Assembly: GCA_965230635.1 (NCBI GenBank)
Contig: CBDDLJ010000021.1
Span: 1 to 64,000 of the forward strand
Direction of reading: 5' to 3'
Length of the DNA stretch: 64,000 nucleotides
Origin: CBDDLJ01 sp965230635
GTDB taxonomy: Bacteria > Pseudomonadota > Gammaproteobacteria > UBA1113
The position numbers and the translations under genes were made by a program. Numbering within the stretch: the first letter of the stretch is position 1; every line of letters starts with the position of its first letter. The notes under the pieces were generated by a model. It saw nothing but the letters and a program-made list of their open reading frames with translations. It ran no database searches and was not told the DNA's origin. Shown piece after piece: positions 1-9,500 of this stretch.

Positions 1-4
1 AGTC

Positions 5-3000
5 ATGCGCACATTAATGGCAGTTTATGATATGCCCATCCAAGGGATAGAGATGCCGGCGGCAAGAGCGACCTTGCAGAAAAAGACAGTGCAGTTGCTA
101 ATCAACTATTACCAACACTCAATAAAACAGCCAGAGGAAAGCCATCAATTGGTGCGTTTAACCGCAGCACAATATTTGTTGTTTTTACAGCCGCAACTCA
201 CCATGCTACAGACAGCGCCTATCAACACACTGATTACATCGGCCGATCGTGAATTGATTAAAGAGCTCCAGATTGAGCAGACGACAGCCGATGAAGCGCG
301 AGTTATCACGATTGATTCACCCACGAATATTGCATTGCAAGGTTGGCGTCAACGTTACCCCGATGATGAAGCGTTGTATCGGTTATTAAGGAGTTATCCA
401 ACACTGCCAGCGGAGGAAAAAGGGGGATTTCTTCAGTGTATGCAGGAATTTGTTAAAGATGGCAGTACAAAGCAGCTTTCTTATTGGGGCCGTGAAGTGA
501 TTGCTGCATTGGGTGAGGAGTTTATTTCTGCGATTAGGCAACTACCGATATGCAGCGGTCCTGCCGGCCCGGTAAAATTTACGTTTGCCGGTATCATGGC
601 AGCGGCCCGTGGCAAAATTATTGCGCATAAAGGGGATATTGATGAGGCTAAGCGGGTCAAAATGGCGATGTTGCGAGAGCACTTGGGGCTTTTGAGTGAT
701 ATGGCGACTGAGCATCGCCTGTTTGAGCAGTGGGAATCGCAAATGGATAAATGGCATATCGGTGAGTTAATTGCAGCTGGAGTCATTGAAGCGACTGTCG
801 CGCCGATCATATCGCCACATGAAGTCGATGTTGAAATTTTATCTGGCCAGGCAGAGACAGCAGTGCTTGCAGCTAGCACAATAGAAACTCAGCCGCTAGT
901 AGTGCACCGCAGTGACACGGTTTCACGCGGTGCTGGCGCTGCAGCTGCTGCACCGCATCCCTTCGCGAGTTATAGCCAGGTTGATAATTCGACTATTTTC
1001 ATTTTTGGTCATTTATCAGTTGATCCACAATTTCCGATTGATACGTTATTAGATAAGCTAGCAGCGTTACTGAGGTCAAGTCGTCAAGGGTTGTCGTTGG
1101 AATTAATGCAGCTTGCGGAGCGATTTAGCGCGTCAGGGACATCGGAGCGGGCGCTGTATTGCTATGCGGCGGCGTATTGTGTCCATTTACAAGATCAATC
1201 TCCTTGTCCGCCAACGCTAGTTCCTTGTATAGAGCGGTTACTGAAAACGTTAGCGGACACCGGTTTTGCAACAGATGCAGGGCTGCGCTGTATGCAAAAA
1301 CCTAACAGTGTGGAAGGGGAGACATGGCTACATTATTTTATCACGACGTATCCGGCTCCTCATTTGATTGATTATTTGCTTAACCAACAACAATACCGGT
1401 GGCAGTTACAGGCACGTTACCGGGGTAAGACACCGCTGATGCTGGCGATACAATCCAGAGATGATGCATTATGTGAGCAATTGCTAGCTCACGGGGCAAC
1501 GACAGCGGATTGCGATGATACTGGCAACACGTGTTTACATTTAGCTTGCCAGCAAGGATTCAGCAAGGTGATGCCAGACTTACTAGCGGTTGCTAAGCCA
1601 TTAAACACAGAAGTGGTGGGTCCACTCAATGCGGCGGGAGATACGGTACTGCACGCATTGTGTGCATCGGGTTGCGATGAGTGGGGCTGTTATGAAGATA
1701 TGCTCAGGTGTTTTCCATCGGCGGTCAATCAGCGTAACCTTGCGGGTTATTTTCCGTTACAGCTTGCGGCTTGTTATGCACCATTGGGTATTTTTACCGA
1801 GCTACAGGCAAAGACAACGGCGGTTCTCAGCTCCGGAGAGGATGGGAAAACATGTTTGCATTTAGCGGCGGAGTTTGGCAATGCGGCTATTGTGCAGTTT
1901 TTGGCACCCCAGGGAGAAGTGAATGCGTTGGATGGGACACAGTGCACTCCCTTGCAGCTTGCTGCCCGAGGAGGGCAACTGGGGCAAGGACGCAGTGCAG
2001 ACGATTATCAACAAGTGTTTATCGCATTGCTGCAGCACGGGGCCGATGAAACTGTTAGGAACTGTCAAGGTCATACGGTGCATGATACGGTGTCAGATTG
2101 CCAAGCGATACAAGAGGTTTTTGAGCAGGCATGGGCGCAGGCACCGCAGTGCTTGCTGCAACGCTGGCAGGCAAAGTGTGCGACGTATTATACGCAATGG
2201 TCATTTGTGAACAAGCGATTATTTGATACAGATTACTTTTCGCTAGCGGATTACTTTGTCAATCTTCAGATAGTGGTGCAAGCTGATAAGACAAATGAGG
2301 TAACACAAAGCGATGACGATAAGCGCTCCGACAAACCGTTACGAGCGCGCGATAGACTGGCCGGTAAAAAAGCAGCTATTGCACCGAGTGATTTGTTTCA
2401 ACCTTCAGCCTATCAAGATGCCAACGGCAAGTCATCAGCATCTATCGATACGGTTGTGGTATCCGGAGCAGCAGGTGTAGGTAAGACAACTTTGATGGAT
2501 TATATTGCTTACCAATGGGCGCTTTTCAAGCAAGGCGAGGGTAAAGAAGGATTGTGGTCAGGTTTTGATACGGTACTTATTGTCCGGTGTCGAGAATTAT
2601 TTCCTGGGAATTTGATGCTAGATAATCAACACTGGGATATTGCGCACTTAGTCTACCGTGCCTGCTGGAAAGACTTGAGTCTACCGGAGAGTGATGCGCG
2701 GGAATTATTATCAAAGCTGCAAGAGAAACCGAACAAATGCCTCTTGCTATTGGATGGATTGGACGAGTTACCGGTCCCTAAAACGGATTATTGGCGCAGC
2801 TTACTTGGCCAACTGTTTCGCTTGCCGTTTAAGAAATTGGTAACGACACGACCTTATGCGATAGGCAATTTACAGCAATGGTTAAGCCATGACGGATTGG
2901 TGGAAATCCAAGGCTTTTCCGATGAGGATGTGCCCACGTTTTTTAAGAAACATTTGGGAGCGACTGAGCGTACCAATAATTTTATTAAAGACATAAAACG

Positions 3001-6000
3001 GAATCCAGACCTTTGGGCAATAGTACATATCCCGATTAATGCGTATTTACTCAAAATCTGGTGGGAAACCACCTACGAACACGATAAGCCGGTACTGCTG
3101 AGTGAGATGTCGGTGAGTCATTTGTATAAGTCGCTGATGGTGAATGTGTGCCGACGCTATCTGGCTAAAATAGGTGAGTTGGATGAAAATAAGTTAATAG
3201 ATGATGAGATGGTATTAGATGTCCCCAGTATCCGTTGTTTATTGGAGACGTTAGGGTGTTGGGCCTTTGAAGGGTTACGGCAGGATACCGCGCAATTACC
3301 CATCAGTTGGTTAAGAGGTGTTCAAGGCAGTGATGAAAGCCCCACATTATTATCGGTGAATCGGTTAAAGCAACTCAATGTGCCAACGTTGAAAGCATTA
3401 GGCTTATTGAAGCAAGTCGGGCGTGCAATAAAAGCACACCAAATGTATGAATTTCTCCATTTATCGTTTCAAGAGTTTTTAGCGGCAAACGTGATAGCAG
3501 TGACGTTTAGACAAGGTGCAGAGGAGAAAAAAACACATTTGACGCAAGTGATTCATAGATATAAATATCATCCCAACTTCACCTTAGTATGGCCATCGGT
3601 AGCCGGTTTGTTGATTCGATATCCGACAGCATTAAATGATTTTCTATCGATTTTAATAGCAGGTCCCAAAGACTGGGTTGGTATTGTTGAGTTTGATTTG
3701 CTGATGCATTGTTTGGAGTCAAGTTTGCCCTCTAGTACCGGGGCAAATGCACTATGTTTACGACAGCAAACCTTGTTGCGGGCAGTTAAACAACGTATAA
3801 AGCGGTTTAACGAGCTGCCAAAAGCATGCCAGCAGACTACAATAGATACCTTATCCACGTGTCCTAGGCTCATTCGTTTGAATGCCGATGAGGTATGGGC
3901 GTTACTTCGGGATGAGAGGGTAAGTAAGTATGTTCGCTGCAATCTGGTGAGAAGCGCCGTTCCGCATTTATCACAAACCCCAGAATTTGTGGATGCGGTA
4001 TTGGCGTTACTTCGGGATAAAATAGTAAGTGCTTCTGTTCGCGGCGAGCTGGCGATAAGCACTGTTGCGCATTTATCACTAATTCCAGAATTGGTGGATC
4101 CGGTATTGGAGTTCCTTCTGAATGAGAGGAGAGAGGTTTTTTTATGCAGCAGGTTGGCGGCAATTGCCATTGTGCACTTGTCACAAAACTCGGAATCTGT
4201 GGGTGTAGCATGGGTGTTACTTTCGGATAGGGGGTTCGGTAGGTATTTTACTGGCAAGCTGGTGAGCCGCGCTGTTGCGCATTTGTCACAAACTCCAAAA
4301 TTTGTGGATGCGGTATTGGCGTTCCTTCGGGATAAGACGGCAAGGGTTTCTATTCGTCGCTATCTAGCGAGAAGCGCCATTTCACATTTGTCACAAACTC
4401 CAAAATTTGTGGATGCGGTATGGGTGTTCCTTCGGGATAAGCAAATAAATAAATATCTTCGTACAGAAATGGTAAGTAGCGTCGTTGCGCATTTGTCACA
4501 AACCTCAGGATTTGTAGATGAGGTATGGGCGTTACTTTGGGATGAAACGGTAAGTAAGTATGTTCGCGGCGAGCTGGCGATAAGCGCTGTTGCGCATTTG
4601 TCACAAACCCCAGAATTTGTGGATGCGGTATGGGCGTTTCTTCGGGACGAGACGGTAGAGGGAGATGTTCGTGCCAATCTGGCGAAAAGCGCCTTTGCAT
4701 ATTTGTCGCCAACCCCAGAATTTATGAATGCGGTATGGGTGTTGCTTCGGGACGAGACGGTAAGGAATGATGTTCGTGGCGATCTGTGGAAAAATGCGGT
4801 TGCGCATTTGTCACAAACCCCAGAATTTGTGGATGCGGTATGGGTGTTTCTTCGGGACGAGACGGTAGAGGGAGATGTTCGTGCCAATCTGGCGAAAAGC
4901 GCCTTTGCATATTTGTCGCCAACCCCAGAATTTATGAATGCGGTATGGGTGTTGCTTCGGGACGAGACGGTAAGGAATGATATTCGTGGCGATCTGGCGA
5001 GAAATGCAGGTGTGCATTTGTCACCAACTCCAGAATGTGTGGGTGCGGTATTGGCGTTCCTTCGGGATGAGACAGTAACGAGTTCTGTTCGCTACGGTCT
5101 GGCGATAAGCGCTGTTGCGCATTTGTCGCCAACTCCAGGATTGCTAGATACGGTATTGGCGTTCCTTCGGGATGAGACAGTAACGAGTTCTGTTCGCTAC
5201 GGTCTGGCGATAAGCGCTGTTGCGCATTTGTCGCCAACTCCAGAATTGCTAGATACGGTATTGGCGTTCCTTCGGGATGAGACGGTAAAGGATTATGTTC
5301 GTGGCGATCTGGCGAGAAACGCCGTTACGCATTTCTCACCAACTCCAGAATTGGTGGATGCGGTATGGGCGTTCCTTCGGAATGAGACGGTAGGGGGTTC
5401 TGTTCGCTACGGTCTGGCGAAAAGCGCCGTTGCGCATTTGTCACAGACCCCAGAATGTTTAGGCACGGTATTGGCGTTTCTTCGTAATGAGACGGTAACG
5501 GTTTCTGTTCGCGGCGCGCTGGCGATAGGCGTGGTTGCGCATTTGCGACAAACCTCAGAATGTGTGGATGCGATATTGGTGTTACTTCGGGATGAGACGG
5601 TAAGTAAGTCTGTTCGCGGCAATCTGGCGAGCAGCGCTGTTTCGCATTTTTCACAAACCCCAGAGTTGGTGGATGCGATATTGGCGTTACTTCGAGATGA
5701 GACGGTAGAGGGTTATGCTCGCCGCGATCTGGCGAAAAGCGCCGTTTCACATTTGTCACCAACCCTAGAGTTGTTGGATGCGATATTGGCGTTCCTTCGG
5801 GATAAGACGGTAAGGATTTCTATTCGCGACAATCTGGCGAGCAGCGCCGTTTCGCATTTTTCACAAACCCCAGAATGTGTGGATGCGGTATCGGCGTTTC
5901 TTTGGGATGAGACGATAAGTGATTATGTTCGCGGCTCACTGGCGAAAAGCGCAGTTCAACTATTGCCCAAGTGGCCAAATAAAGTCCAAGCCTTTCTAGA

Positions 6001-6391
6001 CAGTTTATTTGTCAAAGACAGCGCTGGGAATGACTTATCACAGGACGTCGATATCCCAGTGCATTTACTATTACCTTTGTATGAGAAAACCCATGATAAG
6101 GGTCGCCAGTATATTAGAGAGCAATTAGTAAAACATGCTGTATTAGTGTATGAGCAAGCCGGTACTGTGCTAGTGACGCAATCAGGACAAACAGAAAAAT
6201 TAACATTACCGCCACCTCTTATCCAACAAATCCAGAAAGATCTGCAATCTTACCGAATAAATACTGACGACTCAGTAAGCACTATTTCTAAGTTGAATTT
6301 ATTTTCTAAATTAGCAGTAAGTTCTTTTTCCTCACAACATACTGAAAAGAGCAGCGCCAAATTAGAGATCTCAAATAGGAACAATCAATAG
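5..6391 (+). CDS. Giant ankyrin-NACHT-repeat protein (NLR-like STAND NTPase)
   Basis: The reading frame is open to the left edge, so the Met at base 5 may be internal and the true N-terminus missing. 2128 residues are visible: a helical N-terminal region, about six ankyrin repeats (residues ~465-700, with TPLMLAI, TCLHLA and TPLQLAA signatures), a NACHT NTPase (Walker A GAAGVGKTT at ~821, Walker B LLLLDGLDE at ~914, HLSFQEFLAA at ~1152), exactly twenty 35-residue repeats (residues 1295-1994, bases 3887-5986) and a ~135-residue unique tail. STAND NTPases are signal-triggered oligomerising switches; NACHT proteins occur in eukaryotic NLRs and in bacterial antiphage systems. I see no nuclease or TIR effector domain. 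From S733 it aligns without net gaps to the next gene. It could be an antiphage NLR or a host-targeted effector; the sequence does not decide. Confidence 0.85.
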   Translation: MRTLMAVYDMPIQGIEMPAARATLQKKTVQLLINYYQHSIKQPEESHQLVRLTAAQYLLFLQPQLTMLQTAPINTLITSADRELIKELQIEQTTADEARVITIDSPTNIALQGWRQRYPDDEALYRLLRSYPTLPAEEKGGFLQCMQEFVKDGSTKQLSYWGREVIAALGEEFISAIRQLPICSGPAGPVKFTFAGIMAAARGKIIAHKGDIDEAKRVKMAMLREHLGLLSDMATEHRLFEQWESQMDKWHIGELIAAGVIEATVAPIISPHEVDVEILSGQAETAVLAASTIETQPLVVHRSDTVSRGAGAAAAAPHPFASYSQVDNSTIFIFGHLSVDPQFPIDTLLDKLAALLRSSRQGLSLELMQLAERFSASGTSERALYCYAAAYCVHLQDQSPCPPTLVPCIERLLKTLADTGFATDAGLRCMQKPNSVEGETWLHYFITTYPAPHLIDYLLNQQQYRWQLQARYRGKTPLMLAIQSRDDALCEQLLAHGATTADCDDTGNTCLHLACQQGFSKVMPDLLAVAKPLNTEVVGPLNAAGDTVLHALCASGCDEWGCYEDMLRCFPSAVNQRNLAGYFPLQLAACYAPLGIFTELQAKTTAVLSSGEDGKTCLHLAAEFGNAAIVQFLAPQGEVNALDGTQCTPLQLAARGGQLGQGRSADDYQQVFIALLQHGADETVRNCQGHTVHDTVSDCQAIQEVFEQAWAQAPQCLLQRWQAKCATYYTQWSFVNKRLFDTDYFSLADYFVNLQIVVQADKTNEVTQSDDDKRSDKPLRARDRLAGKKAAIAPSDLFQPSAYQDANGKSSASIDTVVVSGAAGVGKTTLMDYIAYQWALFKQGEGKEGLWSGFDTVLIVRCRELFPGNLMLDNQHWDIAHLVYRACWKDLSLPESDARELLSKLQEKPNKCLLLLDGLDELPVPKTDYWRSLLGQLFRLPFKKLVTTRPYAIGNLQQWLSHDGLVEIQGFSDEDVPTFFKKHLGATERTNNFIKDIKRNPDLWAIVHIPINAYLLKIWWETTYEHDKPVLLSEMSVSHLYKSLMVNVCRRYLAKIGELDENKLIDDEMVLDVPSIRCLLETLGCWAFEGLRQDTAQLPISWLRGVQGSDESPTLLSVNRLKQLNVPTLKALGLLKQVGRAIKAHQMYEFLHLSFQEFLAANVIAVTFRQGAEEKKTHLTQVIHRYKYHPNFTLVWPSVAGLLIRYPTALNDFLSILIAGPKDWVGIVEFDLLMHCLESSLPSSTGANALCLRQQTLLRAVKQRIKRFNELPKACQQTTIDTLSTCPRLIRLNADEVWALLRDERVSKYVRCNLVRSAVPHLSQTPEFVDAVLALLRDKIVSASVRGELAISTVAHLSLIPELVDPVLEFLLNERREVFLCSRLAAIAIVHLSQNSESVGVAWVLLSDRGFGRYFTGKLVSRAVAHLSQTPKFVDAVLAFLRDKTARVSIRRYLARSAISHLSQTPKFVDAVWVFLRDKQINKYLRTEMVSSVVAHLSQTSGFVDEVWALLWDETVSKYVRGELAISAVAHLSQTPEFVDAVWAFLRDETVEGDVRANLAKSAFAYLSPTPEFMNAVWVLLRDETVRNDVRGDLWKNAVAHLSQTPEFVDAVWVFLRDETVEGDVRANLAKSAFAYLSPTPEFMNAVWVLLRDETVRNDIRGDLARNAGVHLSPTPECVGAVLAFLRDETVTSSVRYGLAISAVAHLSPTPGLLDTVLAFLRDETVTSSVRYGLAISAVAHLSPTPELLDTVLAFLRDETVKDYVRGDLARNAVTHFSPTPELVDAVWAFLRNETVGGSVRYGLAKSAVAHLSQTPECLGTVLAFLRNETVTVSVRGALAIGVVAHLRQTSECVDAILVLLRDETVSKSVRGNLASSAVSHFSQTPELVDAILALLRDETVEGYARRDLAKSAVSHLSPTLELLDAILAFLRDKTVRISIRDNLASSAVSHFSQTPECVDAVSAFLWDETISDYVRGSLAKSAVQLLPKWPNKVQAFLDSLFVKDSAGNDLSQDVDIPVHLLLPLYEKTHDKGRQYIREQLVKHAVLVYEQAGTVLVTQSGQTEKLTLPPPLIQQIQKDLQSYRINTDDSVSTISKLNLFSKLAVSSFSSQHTEKSSAKLEISNRNNQ
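3887..5986 (+). repeat. 20 tandem 105-bp coding repeats (35-aa HEAT-like units)
   Basis: The unit reads roughly D-A-V-W-A-F-L-R-D-E-T-V-x-x-x-V-R-G-x-L, then A-x-S-A-V-A-H-L-S-Q-T-P-E-F-V, giving two amphipathic helices per unit. The period is exactly 105 bp. Units 8-9 and 10-11 form a nearly identical 210-bp tandem duplication (starts near 4622 and 4832), and units 12 and 13 are near-identical neighbours. Residues 13-15 of the unit vary most. The pattern resembles HEAT/PBS-lyase-type repeats, which is inference from pattern only. Confidence 0.9.
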
Positions 6392-6490
6392 ATTTGTATA
6401 AATAAAACAGTTGAGCGTCTTAAGCTAAAAGTAGTTAAAAAATAAAACATTATTTTGTTGATGATCAGCGATACAGTTTGTTAATATCAT

Positions 6491-6506
6491 CAGTATCGGA
6501 ATACTG
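6491..6506. other. Short palindrome before second NACHT gene
   Basis: CAGTAT-cgga-ATACTG forms a perfect 6-bp inverted repeat about 50 bp upstream of the start codon at 6558. It could be an operator or a chance hairpin. No clear promoter can be assigned, but an AGGAG ribosome-binding site lies just before the ATG. Confidence 0.25.
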
Positions 6507-6557
6507 TGATGAGCCAGTTTAGCCAATTTTTGTGACTATATTGCAGCAGGAGATCTT

Positions 6558-9500
6558 ATGGATAACCGTTCTACTATACAATCGACAGCAGATAATGTAA
6601 CCACCTCAGATATGTCATCAATGGCCCTTAATAAACGGCCTGAAATATCAACCGAAAAATTAGCCGGAGAAAAATCCCCGCTAACAGGTATGCCTTGCAT
6701 TACCATACCTTTTAAAAATATTTCTGCTTCGGAGCAAGGGCAGATTAATGTAAGTCTAGCGTTTAAGGATAGTCTTAATAAAACTGAAAGTCAGCTATCT
6801 CAAGCGTGGCCTGTTTTTTCTGATTTACTGCAGAGCTTGCAAACACAATTAACAGCCCACTATACCGAGACAAGCTTTGTGAACAAGTGCTTATTTGATA
6901 CAGATTACTTTTCACTAGCCGATTATTTTGTCAATCTTCAGATGGTAGTGCAAGCTGATAAGACAAGTGAGGTAACGCAAAGCGATGACGATAAGCGCTC
7001 TCACAAACCGTTACGAACGCGCGATAGACTGGCCGGTAAAAAAGAAACTATTGCACCGAGCGATTTGTTTCAACCCTCAGCCTATCAAGATGCCAATGGC
7101 AAGCCACCAGCATCTATCGATACGGTTGTGGTATCTGGGGCAGCAGGTGTAGGGAAAACAACCTTGATGGATTATATAGCTTACCAATGGGTGCTTTTCA
7201 AACAAGGCGTGGGCAAAAAAGGGTTGTGGTCAGATTTTAAGACGGTGCTTATTATCCGATGTCGTGATTTGCAACCTGAGGCATTGGGTCTGGGCACAAA
7301 AAAGAGGGATATAGCCGAACTATTATGCTGTACGTGTTGGGGTCAGTTAGACATCCGTTTAGATGAGGCAAGGCAATTACTGAGCACGTTGAAAAGCGCA
7401 CCGGAGTCCTGTTTACTTTTGTTAGATGGATTGGATGAGTTGCCAGTACCTAAAAAGACGTATTGGCGCAACTTGCTGGTACAATTATTTCAGTTACCGT
7501 TTAAGAAGTTGGTGACGACACGGCCTTATGCGATAGGCAATTTACAGCAGTGGCTAGGCCATGACGGGTTGGTGGAAATCCAAGGATTTTCCGATGAGGA
7601 TGTGCCGACGTTTTTTAAAAAACATTTGGGAGCAACTGAGCGTACCAATAATTTTATTAAAGGCATAAAACGGAATCTAGACCTTTGGGCGATAGCGCAT
7701 ATTCCAATTAATGCGTACTTACTCAAAACTTGGTGGGAAACCACCTGTGAGCACGATAAGCCGGTACTGCTGAGTGAGATGTCGGTGAGTGATTTGTATG
7801 AGTCGCTGATGGTGAATGTGTGTCGGCGCTATCTGGCCAAAATAGGTGAATTGGATGAAAATAGGCTATTAGATGATGAGATGGTATTAGAAGTCCCGAG
7901 TATCCGTTGTTTATTGGATACGTTAGGGTGTTGGGCTTTTGAAGGGCTACGGCAGGATACCGCGCAATTGCCCATCAGTTGGTTAAAAGGCATTCAGAGC
8001 AATGATGAAAATCCCACATTATTATCAACGAATCGGCTAAAGCAACTCAATATGCCAACGTTGAAAGCATTAGGCTTATTGAAGCAAGTCGGGCGTGCAA
8101 TAAGAGCACACCAGGTGTATGAATTTCTCCATTTATCGTTTCAAGAATTTTTAGCGGCAAACGTGATAGCTGTGACGTTGAGACAAGGCGCAGAGGAGAA
8201 AAAAGCACACTTAACGCAAGTGATTCATCGGTATAAATATCATCCCAACTTCACCTTAGTATGGCCATCGGTAGCCGGATTATTGAGTCGATATCCGACA
8301 GCATTGAATCATTTTCTGTCGACTTTAATAGCAGGCCCCAAAGACTGGGTTGGTTTTGTTGAATTTGATTTGCTGATGCGTTGTTTGGAGTCAAGCTTGC
8401 CCTCTAGTACCGATACAAATGCACTAGTTTTACAACAGCAAACCTTGTTGCGAGCAGTTAAACAACGTATAAAGCGGTTTAGCGAGCTGCCAAATAAATG
8501 CCAGTGGTCTACAATAAGTACCTTGTCCATGTGCCCTAGGCTCATGCGCTTGAATGCCGATACGGTATGGGCGTTCCTTCGGGATAAGAAGGTAAATTAT
8601 TATTTTCGCAGCACTCTGGCGAAAATAGCTGTTGCTCATTTGTCACCAACCCCGGAATTTTTGGATGCGGTATGGTTGTTACTTCGGAATGAGCAAATGG
8701 ATGAACATGTTCGCGTCGCGCTGGCGAGAAGCGCGGCTGCGCATTTCTCACAAACTCCAGAATTTGTGGATGCTGTGTGGGTGTTCCTTCGGGATGAGCA
8801 AATGGATGAACATGTTCGCAGCAAGCTAGTGAAAAGCGCTATTGCACACTTGTCACAAACCTCAGAATTTGCGGATCCGGTCTTGGCGTTACTTCGGGAC
8901 GAGACGGTAAGTAAGTATGTTCGTGGCAAGCTGGCTATAAGCGTTGTTGCGCATTTCTCACCAACTTCAGAATTTGTGAATGCGGTATTGGCGTTACTTC
9001 GGGATGAGATGGTAGATAATTATGTTCGCTTCGGTCTGGCGAGGAATGCTGTTGCGCATTTGTCACCAACTCCAGAATTGGTGGATACGGTACTGGCGTT
9101 CCTTCGGAATGAGCAAGTGCATAGACAGGTTCGCGGCCAGCTGGCGAGAAGCTCTGTTTCGCATTGGTCACCAACCTCAGAATTTGCAGATACGGTACTG
9201 GTGTTCCTTAGGGATGAGACGATAAGCGGTTCTGTTCGCGGCGATCTAGCGATAAGCGCGGTTGCGCATTTGTCACAAACCCCAGAATTGGTGGATACGG
9301 TACTGGCGTTCCTTCGGGATGAGACGATAGGCGGTTCTGTTCGCGTCGCGCTGGCGAGAAGCTCTGTTTCGGATTTGCCACAAACCCCAGAATTGGTGGA
9401 TGCGGTATGGGCGTTACTTCGGGATGAGACGATAAGCAGTTCTGTTCGCGGCACGCTGGCGAGCAATGCCGTTGCGCATTTGTCACAAACCCCAGAATTG

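Noticed and set aside
3568..5762. Long minus-strand ORFs opposite the first repeat array
   Set aside because: They recur with the 105-bp period in more than one frame and are the mirror of the coding repeats; no start signals and low-complexity products.
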